Positions 22,625-30,053 of a DNA stretch of 64,000 bases are shown one piece after another. Both the position numbers and the translations under genes were made by a program. Numbering within the stretch: position 1 is the stretch's first letter; the number at the start of each line of letters is the position of its first letter. Source of the DNA: Bacteroidota bacterium (lineage in GTDB: Bacteria; Bacteroidota; Bacteroidia; Cytophagales; Cyclobacteriaceae); contig JAFDYT010000001.1 of the NCBI GenBank assembly GCA_018266055.1, forward strand, positions 124,001 to 188,000, in the 5' to 3' direction. Under the pieces are notes generated by a model that was given only the letters and a program-made list of their open reading frames with translations, did not search any database and was not told where the DNA came from.

Positions 22625-25000
22625 ATGAAAAAAATAGTTTTTCTTGTTTTGATTAGTGCTTCTCTTCACGCACAGCAACTTGCACCCCTTACGGTAGAGA
22701 AAATCATGCGCGACCCGAAATGGATCGGCGTGGCTCCTTCAAATTTTTTCTGGAGCGAAGACAGCAAGCAAGTTTATTTCCTCTGGAATCCTGAAAAACT
22801 TCCTGGCGATTCATTGTATTACGTTTCTCTGACGAATACCACACCAACAAAATTAAGCCCGGCGTTTCGTCGTCAGCTTCCATCCGTGTTCGGAACTTAT
22901 AATGCGGCGCACACCCAAAAAGTTTTTGAACGCAATGGTGATATTTTCCTATTGGAAATTTCAACAGGGAAAACCACGCAACTCACCAATACGCTGGATC
23001 GCGAGTCAAACCCGTATTTCTCCGGCGATGAAAAAAAGATTCTTTTCGTAGCGAATGGTAATTTATACAGTTGGGAGATTGCTTCAGGTGCTTTCGCTCA
23101 GCTCACCGATTTCCGCAAAGGATCAAAAAAATCCGATCCCAAACTTTCTGAGCAAGACAAATGGCTCAAGACTGACCAGCTTGCTTACTTTCAGATTTTG
23201 CGTGAACGCAACACCAATAAAAAACTTACGGATAAAAACCTGAAGAGCGATAAGCCAAAGCGTCCAAAAGAAATTTATCTAGACGAAAAAACTGTCGACA
23301 ACATTCAGCTCAGTCCGGACGGAAAATTCATCACCTTTCGCGTAAGCAAATCGGCGAATGCAAAAACTACCATCGTACCAAGTTATGTGACCGAGTCAGG
23401 CTTTACCGAAGACATTCAAAGCCGCACTAAAGTTGGCGCTATGCAAAACACACAAGAACTTTTTGTGTATGACATTGCCAAAGACACGGTGCTCGCGGTC
23501 AAAACGGATCAGCTTGCCGGAATCTTTGATTCGCCAGAATTCAAAAAGGAATATCCTTCAAAGGAATCGAAACCGAAAAAGGACGGAGGCGACAAAACAA
23601 AAGAGACGAAGCAGCCTTTGCGCGCAGTGAATTTTCAATCGCTCACCTGGAGTGAGGATGGCAAGACCAATGTTTTTTCTATCCGATCCGTGGATAACAA
23701 AGACCGCTGGATCGTGTCGCTTGATGTCACATCACAAAAAATAAAACTCATCGATCGTCAGCACGACGAAGCATGGATTGGAGGACCCGGCACTGGCGGA
23801 TTTTTTGCAGGCACCAACATCGGCTTTGTCAATAACACTACGGTGTGGTTTCATTCGGAAGAGAGTGGATATTCGCACCTTTATTCGGTAGATCTTATCA
23901 CCGGTAAAAAGACAGCGCTCACTTCAGGCAAATACGAAGTGCAACAGGCGCAACTCTCGCTCGACAAAAAGTATTTCTACATCACGACCAACGAAGTTCA
24001 TCCAGGCGAGAAACAATTTTACAAATTGCCGGTGAGTGGAGGGAAGGCCGAGCGCATCACCGCCATGACCGGAGCGCATGAAGTACAACTCTCGCCTGAT
24101 GAAAAGTGGATTGCATATCGCTATTCATATTCCAACAAGCCGTGGGAATTATTTCTTCAAGAAAATAAAGCAGGAAGTAAGCCAAAGCAAATTACCAATT
24201 CGCTATCAGCGGAATTTTTATCGTATGCCTGGCGCGATCCTGAAGTCACTACGTTCAAAGCCCGCGACGGTGCGGACGTGTACACTCGCGTGTACACTCC
24301 TTCCAAACCTAATGGCGCAGCAGTAATTTTTGTGCATGGCGCCGGTTATCTGCAAAATGCACACAAATGGTGGAGCAGTTATTTCCGTGAATACATGTTC
24401 AACAACTTGCTTGTCGACAAAGGCTATACCGTGATCGATCTTGACTACCGGGCGAGTGCAGGGTATGGACGCGATTGGCGGACGGGCATCTATCGCTTTA
24501 TGGGTGGTAAGGATCTCACCGATCATGTAGATGGAGCGAAGTGGCTGGTTGAAAAATACAATATCGATCCGAAACGTATTGGTATTTATGGAGGCTCGTA
24601 CGGAGGTTTCATCACGCTGATGGGCATGTTCACCACTCCTGATGTTTTCGCAGCAGGGGCGGCGCTCAGACCAGTGACGGATTGGGCGCATTACAATCAT
24701 CCCTACACGGCTAATATTCTCAACGAACCTTTTGCCGACAGCCTTGCTTATGTAAAAAGCTCACCACTGTATCATGCCGAAGGATTGAAAGGTCATTTGT
24801 TGATCTGTCACGGCATGATTGACACCAACGTTCATTTTCAAGATGCAGTACGGTTGTCGCAACGGCTGATTGAATTAGGCAAGGACAACTGGGAGCTCGC
24901 CGCATACCCGATGGAAGATCACGGCTTTGTGGAACCGAGTAGCTGGACTGACGAATACAAACGTATCTTGAAATTGTTTGAAGAGAATTTGAACAAGTAG
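22625..25000 (+). CDS. S9-family prolyl oligopeptidase (DPP IV-like)
   Basis: A 791-residue exported serine peptidase. Signal peptide about 1-16 (ending LHAQ); an eight-bladed DPP IV-type propeller about residues 30-540; an alpha/beta-hydrolase domain about 545-791. The catalytic triad reads as Ser658 (GGSYGGF), Asp733 (GMIDTNVH) and His766 (MEDHGF). These enzymes cut short peptides, often after proline or alanine, in the periplasm or at the surface. Divergent from the DnaQ/GIY-YIG gene with a 112-base gap. A Lys-rich insert at about 315-335 distinguishes it from textbook members. Confidence 0.9.
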   Translation: MKKIVFLVLISASLHAQQLAPLTVEKIMRDPKWIGVAPSNFFWSEDSKQVYFLWNPEKLPGDSLYYVSLTNTTPTKLSPAFRRQLPSVFGTYNAAHTQKVFERNGDIFLLEISTGKTTQLTNTLDRESNPYFSGDEKKILFVANGNLYSWEIASGAFAQLTDFRKGSKKSDPKLSEQDKWLKTDQLAYFQILRERNTNKKLTDKNLKSDKPKRPKEIYLDEKTVDNIQLSPDGKFITFRVSKSANAKTTIVPSYVTESGFTEDIQSRTKVGAMQNTQELFVYDIAKDTVLAVKTDQLAGIFDSPEFKKEYPSKESKPKKDGGDKTKETKQPLRAVNFQSLTWSEDGKTNVFSIRSVDNKDRWIVSLDVTSQKIKLIDRQHDEAWIGGPGTGGFFAGTNIGFVNNTTVWFHSEESGYSHLYSVDLITGKKTALTSGKYEVQQAQLSLDKKYFYITTNEVHPGEKQFYKLPVSGGKAERITAMTGAHEVQLSPDEKWIAYRYSYSNKPWELFLQENKAGSKPKQITNSLSAEFLSYAWRDPEVTTFKARDGADVYTRVYTPSKPNGAAVIFVHGAGYLQNAHKWWSSYFREYMFNNLLVDKGYTVIDLDYRASAGYGRDWRTGIYRFMGGKDLTDHVDGAKWLVEKYNIDPKRIGIYGGSYGGFITLMGMFTTPDVFAAGAALRPVTDWAHYNHPYTANILNEPFADSLAYVKSSPLYHAEGLKGHLLICHGMIDTNVHFQDAVRLSQRLIELGKDNWELAAYPMEDHGFVEPSSWTDEYKRILKLFEENLNK

Positions 25001-25127
25001 CAGCTTTGAAGTGAGCTTTTAGAAATTGAACGGTCTTGTGAAACGAATCGTACGACGCTGCTTTTCGTGGTTTGCAAAAGTGTCTTTCAAAAATTTCTTA
25101 CCTTCATCAGTGATAAACCACCTACCC

Positions 25128-25985
25128 ATGAAATCCTTTTGTTTCCTGTTGCTCGTGAGTGTTGTACTCATACAATGTGCAACCAAAAAATCATCCGAGG
25201 CACCCGAAGCTGCACAGTTTACTTCCGCGGTCTATAACGATAGTCTCTACAGTAAGGCAATTACCCTCGGCTCTGCTGCGCGAGGCCTTGACCTTTTTAA
25301 AAATTATTTTTCCACTCAGCCTGACTCTGTTTGCGACCAGGACCTGAAAGAATACATAGCCTATTCGTTTGTTGTGGCAGATTCAATAAGCCGACAGCTA
25401 TCGCGCCGAAGTGATATTGACAAGCTGACTTCTGCGTATTTCGATCCCAAAGGCAACGACGACAGCGCTAAAAAATTCGAGAGCGAGCTCAACCAAAATG
25501 CATTGCAACTTGAATCGTCGGAAGGCAGCTTGTTCGTTAGCCCTGATCCCGACAAAATTGCACAGGCTTTTAACCAACACCTTTCGCCGATCACCAAAGA
25601 ATATCTCGCTCAATGGGTAATCGAAGAAAAACAACCGTGGGGTGCTGACGCAGGCTTCATCATTTCAGTGATGGACATGGCCAAGCGCGCTGCTTTTTGG
25701 GATGCATTTGTAGAAAAGAATCCGCGCCATATTTTTATCGACAAGGCGCGCGCCAATAAACTCATGTACTTGTCGTATCTCATGGTCGGCCTTGACAATA
25801 CACCTGCCTTCGGAGACAATCTGGAACTTTCGCCTGAATTTTTAGATGCCTTCACGTACTTATCGAAAACGTATCCCACTCAAGAGTGCGGCAAAGTAAT
25901 GACGGCTTATGTGCAACTTCTCAAAGACAACAACAATCGCCGCACACCAGCGGTAGATGAGTTTATAAAAAAGTATGGAATGTGA
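25128..25985 (+). CDS. Hypothetical lipoprotein
   Basis: A 285-residue predicted lipoprotein (MKSFCFLLL start, lipobox VLIQC). Rich in helix-forming, acidic and aromatic residues; no repeat or catalytic motif recognised. The frame is open 102 bases upstream, but only the ATG at 25128 is followed by a signal sequence. The body (SQPDSVCDQDLKEY onward) contains two Cys besides the lipid-anchored one. It follows the S9 peptidase by 127 bases and precedes the ATE/Bpt-like gene by 61. Function unknown. Confidence 0.6.
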   Translation: MKSFCFLLLVSVVLIQCATKKSSEAPEAAQFTSAVYNDSLYSKAITLGSAARGLDLFKNYFSTQPDSVCDQDLKEYIAYSFVVADSISRQLSRRSDIDKLTSAYFDPKGNDDSAKKFESELNQNALQLESSEGSLFVSPDPDKIAQAFNQHLSPITKEYLAQWVIEEKQPWGADAGFIISVMDMAKRAAFWDAFVEKNPRHIFIDKARANKLMYLSYLMVGLDNTPAFGDNLELSPEFLDAFTYLSKTYPTQECGKVMTAYVQLLKDNNNRRTPAVDEFIKKYGM

Positions 25986-26046
25986 GATGAGACAAAAAGT
26001 ACAAACCGGAGTCTGAACACAAATCCCATCTATAGAGTAATTCGTT

Positions 26047-26739
26047 GTGACTCCCTTCTTTCATTCTCTTGCGCCAGAGGCGCTCTATGCTACCGAAGTT
26101 GACCAATTGCTGGCGCTGGGGTGGTATCGCATGCACCAAACGATTTTCACCTGCTCGCACATTGAGCATTACGATAAGCTTTATCGGGTGCATTGGCTTC
26201 GGTTTGCGTGCGCTGCAATCAAAGACACAGCTACTCATCGACGAATCCGCAGACGCAATCAGCGTTTTCATCATACCATAGAACCTGTTACGGTCATTTC
26301 ATCCGCGCATCGAGAGTTGCATGCGCGCTATCGCGCGTCGATCAATTTTGAAGGAGCTTACAGCATCGAAGAATGCCTCTTTGGCGACGAAGACGAAATC
26401 AAAAGTATTTTTACTACGCACTGTCTTTCGGTGTATGATGGTGATCGCCTGATTGCCGCCGGTTATTTTGATGTTGGAGCTGCAGCCGCGGCGTCTATTT
26501 TGCATTTCTTCGATCCGCACTATGCACGGTATAGTTTAGGCAAGTACCTTATCCTGCTCACACTGGATTATCTTAACGAGCATTGTTATTCGTTTTATTA
26601 TCCGGGATATGTGGTGGCGAGTTTACCTAAAATGGACTACAAGCTTTTCCTCGGAAGGGAGCATGCTTTCTACTTCGATCCGCACACTGTCACGTGGAAG
26701 CTATTTGACGAGAATATTCTTCTTGAGCCACCGTTGTAA
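26047..26739 (+). CDS. Arginyl/leucyl-tRNA-protein transferase (ATE/Bpt-like)
   Basis: A 230-residue protein resembling the N-degron aminoacyl-transferases ATE and Bpt, which move Arg or Leu from tRNA to protein N-termini, marking them for ClpS-ClpAP degradation. Supporting segments are LGWYRMHQTIF near the start, RVHWLRF ... RRRNQRF, and the GNAT-like C-terminal half with DVGAAAAAS, SLGKYLILLTLDYL, YYPGYVVA and PKMDYKLFLG, which align well with the family pattern of LG-Y and KM-YK. The only start in frame is a GTG at 26047, 6 bases after a stop. Sequence similarity is moderate, so which amino acid is carried is not decided. Confidence 0.7.
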   Translation: MTPFFHSLAPEALYATEVDQLLALGWYRMHQTIFTCSHIEHYDKLYRVHWLRFACAAIKDTATHRRIRRRNQRFHHTIEPVTVISSAHRELHARYRASINFEGAYSIEECLFGDEDEIKSIFTTHCLSVYDGDRLIAAGYFDVGAAAAASILHFFDPHYARYSLGKYLILLTLDYLNEHCYSFYYPGYVVASLPKMDYKLFLGREHAFYFDPHTVTWKLFDENILLEPPL

Positions 26740-26815
26740 GTTATTTTCCTGACGCTGATCATAGGTCGCGGAAGTAAAAACTGACAACTTGGTTTCGAAA
26801 GAAATTTATTATGCC

Positions 26816-27220
26816 ATGAATTCAGTACAGTCGTATATCGCTGACCGCCCGACGTCACAAGGGCAAATCATGAGTGTGTTACGCAACCTTATTCTCGACC
26901 TGGGGCCGCACGTGCAGGAGAAGATCAGCTACACAGTTCCGTTTTTTTATTTCCGTGGACCGCTCTGTTATCTCTCGCCAAAATTCGACGGCGTGTACAT
27001 TGGCTTCGTCCGTGGTCATCAGCTAAGCAACGATCAGGGTCTTCTCGAAAAGAAAGACCGCAAGTACATCCGGTCTGTTCATTTTTATAGTCTTGCAGAT
27101 TTCGAGGAGAAAGAAGATGAGATTAGAAAAATTTTGAATGAAGCGGCAATCCTGAACGAGTATTATTTCCAACAGAAGAAATTGAAGCCAGCTAAGAAAG
27201 CGATCCGGAAAAAGAAGTAG
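26816..27220 (+). CDS. DUF1801 domain protein
   Basis: A 134-residue cytosolic protein of the DUF1801 (YdhG-like) type: VQSYIADRPTSQGQIMSVLR at the start, EKISYTVPFFYF, LSPKFDGVYIGFVRGHQL and a C-terminal helix before a Lys-rich tail (KPAKKAIRKKK). The family has an AF2331-like fold and unknown biochemistry. An upstream TTG at 26789 would add nine residues; the ATG at 26816 fits the family start. It ends one base before the convergent FISUMP gene. Confidence 0.8.
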   Translation: MNSVQSYIADRPTSQGQIMSVLRNLILDLGPHVQEKISYTVPFFYFRGPLCYLSPKFDGVYIGFVRGHQLSNDQGLLEKKDRKYIRSVHFYSLADFEEKEDEIRKILNEAAILNEYYFQQKKLKPAKKAIRKKK

Positions 27221-27221
27221 T

Positions 27222-27842
27222 TCAATTATTTTTCACACATCGAACCGATGCGCCATCGTTTCCGCCGCTGGTATTTATTCTTACCGCTTTATGGTTTTTA
27301 TTCACATAAAATAAGTACTTGTAGTTGTCTCTTTCTACTGTCGAAGTCCAAAAGGTTCCAAATTTATTGATGCCATCCGAACGCAGATAAATAAAGCGGG
27401 AGTATTCGGGACTGTAAATGCGGCCGCCAAATAAATCAGATTCACTCCAATAATGAACCAGGTTTGTATAGCGTTCCCCTTTTTTTCCAAGAGTTATAAT
27501 TAGTGAATCCACTTCAGCTTTAGAGGGCAAGTGCCATCCAACCGGGCAAGCATGCTGAGCGGCAACCCAACTGTAAAGCATACCATATTTTTCACAATAA
27601 TTTGAGGAGTAATCATAGCATGCAGCATAGTTTTTCACATTGGTCAAAAGCCCATTCCATGCCGTCACATCATCCACGGGTTCACAGTAAGCCAGATTTT
27701 TAGCCATCCAAATTTTTCCTCCGATGGTAACAGTAGGATATTCCTTTTCATCCCTTGGATCTTTCAACACCTGACCAGAGGCTGGGCTAATCCTATAGAA
27801 AATAACAAACAAGACCACAAAGAAAATGATATGAGCTTTCAT
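27222..27842 (-). CDS. Exported FISUMP-domain protein
   Basis: A 206-residue protein with an N-terminal hydrophobic signal (about 1-23) and one Fibrobacter succinogenes major paralogous (FISUMP) domain: DEKEYPTVTIGGKIWMAKNLAY, then GMLYSW, CPVGWHLPSKAEVDSL, FWTSTV and the closing GASVRCVKNN. Such domains occur on surface-exposed or secreted proteins of Bacteroidota and Fibrobacterota; their ligand is unknown. I chose the ATG at 27842 because the frame upstream of it lacks signal character. Monocistronic, divergent from the RluD gene with a 113-base gap. Confidence 0.85.
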   Translation of the reverse strand: MKAHIIFFVVLFVIFYRISPASGQVLKDPRDEKEYPTVTIGGKIWMAKNLAYCEPVDDVTAWNGLLTNVKNYAACYDYSSNYCEKYGMLYSWVAAQHACPVGWHLPSKAEVDSLIITLGKKGERYTNLVHYWSESDLFGGRIYSPEYSRFIYLRSDGINKFGTFWTSTVERDNYKYLFYVNKNHKAVRINTSGGNDGASVRCVKNN

Positions 27843-27943
27843 AATGTGTGAAAGTTTGTTATCAAAGGAAAAGGTTTGTGCGATTCTTTCCAAACCAGTA
27901 AGCGACCTCCTTAAGAATGTTAATGCTATGATTTTATAATCCG

Positions 27944-27951
27944 TATTTTTG
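27944..27951 (+). promoter_or_regulatory. Bacteroidota -7 promoter element close to the rluD start
   Basis: TATTTTTG matches TAnnTTTG and ends 4 bases before the ATG at 27956. A transcript starting at the usual distance would begin at or just after the ATG, so either the mRNA is leaderless, or this match is chance. Confidence 0.3.
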
Positions 27952-27955
27952 CCGG

Positions 27956-28987
27956 ATGATCAATGCGCAAGACGAACCCGAAGAATTCGACGACGAACTT
28001 TTTGAACACCATCGTATTGTAGCCGACCCAGGGCAGAGCCTGATGCGCATCGACAAATTTTTGCAAGATCGCTTGCCGAATGTAACGCGGACTAAAATAC
28101 AGAACGGTATTCACGATGGGTTTGTTAAAGTAAATGAGAAAGACATCAAACCCAACTACAAAGTTCATCCCAACGACGTCATCACCGTTTCCTTTCCGGA
28201 GCCACCGCGCGATACCGATGTAAAGCCGGAAAACATTCCGTTGAACATCGTCTTTGAAGACGACTATCTACTCGTTGTCAACAAACCCGCCGGCATGGTG
28301 GTACATCCCGCTTATCAGAATTGGAGTGGCACGCTCGTCAACGCGCTGGCCTATCATTTTCAAAACCTTCCGCAGATGCAAGGCAACGAAGGCAGGCCAG
28401 GATTGGTACATCGTATCGACAAAGACACCTCGGGCTTGCTGGTGATTGCCAAGACAGAAGCCGCGATGACTTCATTGGCTAAACAATTTTTTGATCACTC
28501 CATTGAGCGCACGTACCAGGCAATTGTGTGGGGAATTCCTGATCCAGCGGAAGGAACGATTAACGTAAACGTAGGGCGAAGCTTAAAAGACCGACGCCTT
28601 ACTGCGGCGTTTCCTGATGGTGATTTCGGACGAACAGCGATCACGCATTATAAAGTGTTGCAGGATTTTCGTTATGTGTCACTGATTGAATGTCGGCTGG
28701 AAACGGGCCGCACGCACCAGATCCGTGCCCACATGAAATACCTCAAACATCCGATCTTCAACGATGAAATGTATGGAGGAAGTGAAGTGCTGAAAGGAAC
28801 AGTGTTTGCCAAATACAAACAGTTTGTAGACAATTGTTTTAAGGTCATTCCTCGCCAGGCTTTGCACGCCAAGACATTGGGATTCATTCACCCCGGAACT
28901 CAAAAATTTATTCAATTTGATTCAGAACTTCCCGACGACTTCAAAGAGGTGATTGAAAAGTGGGAGAATTATGTGAAGTATAATTAA
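27956..28987 (+). CDS. rluD: RluA-family pseudouridine synthase (RluD-type)
   Basis: A 343-residue enzyme that converts uridines in 23S rRNA to pseudouridine. It has an acidic N-terminus, an S4 RNA-binding domain (residues about 30-80: RIDKFLQDRLPNVTRTKIQ) and a catalytic domain with the RluA signature HRIDKDTSGLL, catalytic Asp155, and RTHQIRAHM. The S4 domain plus length points to the RluD (positions 1911/1915/1917) type; the exact target position is inferred. Followed directly by a terminator hairpin. Confidence 0.9.
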   Translation: MINAQDEPEEFDDELFEHHRIVADPGQSLMRIDKFLQDRLPNVTRTKIQNGIHDGFVKVNEKDIKPNYKVHPNDVITVSFPEPPRDTDVKPENIPLNIVFEDDYLLVVNKPAGMVVHPAYQNWSGTLVNALAYHFQNLPQMQGNEGRPGLVHRIDKDTSGLLVIAKTEAAMTSLAKQFFDHSIERTYQAIVWGIPDPAEGTINVNVGRSLKDRRLTAAFPDGDFGRTAITHYKVLQDFRYVSLIECRLETGRTHQIRAHMKYLKHPIFNDEMYGGSEVLKGTVFAKYKQFVDNCFKVIPRQALHAKTLGFIHPGTQKFIQFDSELPDDFKEVIEKWENYVKYN

Positions 28988-29017
28988 AAAGCCCTCGCGT
29001 TTGGCGAAGGCTTTTAG
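28986..29017. terminator. Bidirectional intrinsic terminator
   Basis: Arms at 28987-28998 and 29004-29015 with one mismatch enclose GTTTG. A tract and T tract lie on the two sides. Shared by the pseudouridine synthase (plus) and the exported protein ending at 29036 (minus). Confidence 0.75.
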
Positions 29018-29035
29018 ATGCTCAGCGGATAAGAG

Positions 29036-29962
29036 CTATTTCTTTTTGATAGTGTATTCTGAGTCTACATTCAACTCCATGTTCAATGGCATCTCTTCCG
29101 GAATCTGACCACCGGGTTGAAGCATCATCACTCCTTTTTGTTCAGTGTAGGCTTTGCACGACTCGGGCCAGCCGGTAGCGAGGTTGATGTTTACTTTAGA
29201 AACAGTTCTCCCCTTGAAGTTGGTTGTCGCTTTTAAACCTTGCTGAAGGCTCACGATTTTTGTAGTGTCGGTGCTGGCGATTTTGCCGTCGCCTACAACA
29301 GTGGCAGAAGGTTCTTGTGCCGACTCCAGTGTCCACACATAGTCAGTGCCGAGTGGTAGCGGATTGGCAATTGATTTTTTCGTACTCCAGGTAATCCCTA
29401 CTTTGATTTTGTTTTCTGGGTAACTGATCAATCCGGCTTCCAGGGAATTTTTTATCGATGCCTTGCTGAATTGGTTTTCAAGACCAGCCTTCATCTGAGC
29501 AGTTTCAGCGGCCTTGAATCCATTGGCTGGCGTAAGACCTGACCAAATGTTTTCGACATTCTCAACGTTATCAACGGTTCCATTTTTACTAAGTGTAAAA
29601 GTGAATTTTTTTCCTTTCATCGCCTGAAGGATTTTGTTTCCGATGTTTTTAGTGGTGTCACCTTCTGAGTCAAGGTTTAATCCTGCGGCAGGCACCGTCG
29701 ACGAAATTTTGGTGTACTCAATTTCAAACTTGCCACCATCTTTGACAAGCTCAATGACTTTTAGCAGCGCCGTGGCTTTAAGAGTCGTTTCTATGTTTTG
29801 ATCCTGGCCCGCTACAGTGATATGCTGTTTCACGGTTGCCGACTGCGACCACTCATAAGAGTCTCCTTTTTTGAATGTATAGTGCAAGTGGTGTTCTTTT
29901 TGTGCAAGTGCGCTAAGCGAAATGCCTGCGAAATAGAAGAACAAGAGTGTAATTTTTTTCAT
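29036..29962 (-). CDS. Exported protein of unknown function (DUF6263-like)
   Basis: A 308-residue protein with a signal peptide (about 1-20, ending ALAQ). The mature part begins YTFKKGDSYEWSQSATVKQ and continues as beta-rich sequence with a central KGKKFTFTLSKNGTV stretch and GWPESCKAYTEQKG near the end, a pattern I associate with DUF6263-type exported proteins of Bacteroidota. No enzyme motif is visible. It has its own promoter-like elements (29983-30010, minus) and a shared terminator at 28986. Confidence 0.6.
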   Translation of the reverse strand: MKKITLLFFYFAGISLSALAQKEHHLHYTFKKGDSYEWSQSATVKQHITVAGQDQNIETTLKATALLKVIELVKDGGKFEIEYTKISSTVPAAGLNLDSEGDTTKNIGNKILQAMKGKKFTFTLSKNGTVDNVENVENIWSGLTPANGFKAAETAQMKAGLENQFSKASIKNSLEAGLISYPENKIKVGITWSTKKSIANPLPLGTDYVWTLESAQEPSATVVGDGKIASTDTTKIVSLQQGLKATTNFKGRTVSKVNINLATGWPESCKAYTEQKGVMMLQPGGQIPEEMPLNMELNVDSEYTIKKK

Positions 29963-29982
29963 GATTGTTTTGGTTGATTTCC

Positions 29983-30010
29983 AAAGGTAAAAGGAAGTAC
30001 CATAAACAAA
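29983..30010 (-). promoter_or_regulatory. Bacteroidota-type promoter for the gene at 29962
   Basis: Read on the minus strand: TTTG (30007-30010), a 16-base spacer and TACCTTTG (29983-29990), matching -33 TTTG and -7 TAnnTTTG, about 20 bases before the ATG. The -33 element touches the terminator of the upstream gene. Confidence 0.5.
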
Positions 30011-30037
30011 AAATGACGCCGAAAGGCGCCATTTTTA
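30008..30037 (-). terminator. Intrinsic terminator of the amidohydrolase gene
   Basis: Arms at 30009-30020 and 30025-30036 (12 bp with one mismatch, loop GAAA), followed on the minus strand by a T tract. It lies 17 bases after the stop of the 1133-residue amidohydrolase gene. Confidence 0.75.
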
Positions 30038-30053
30038 TGCTGCTGCTGTTTAC

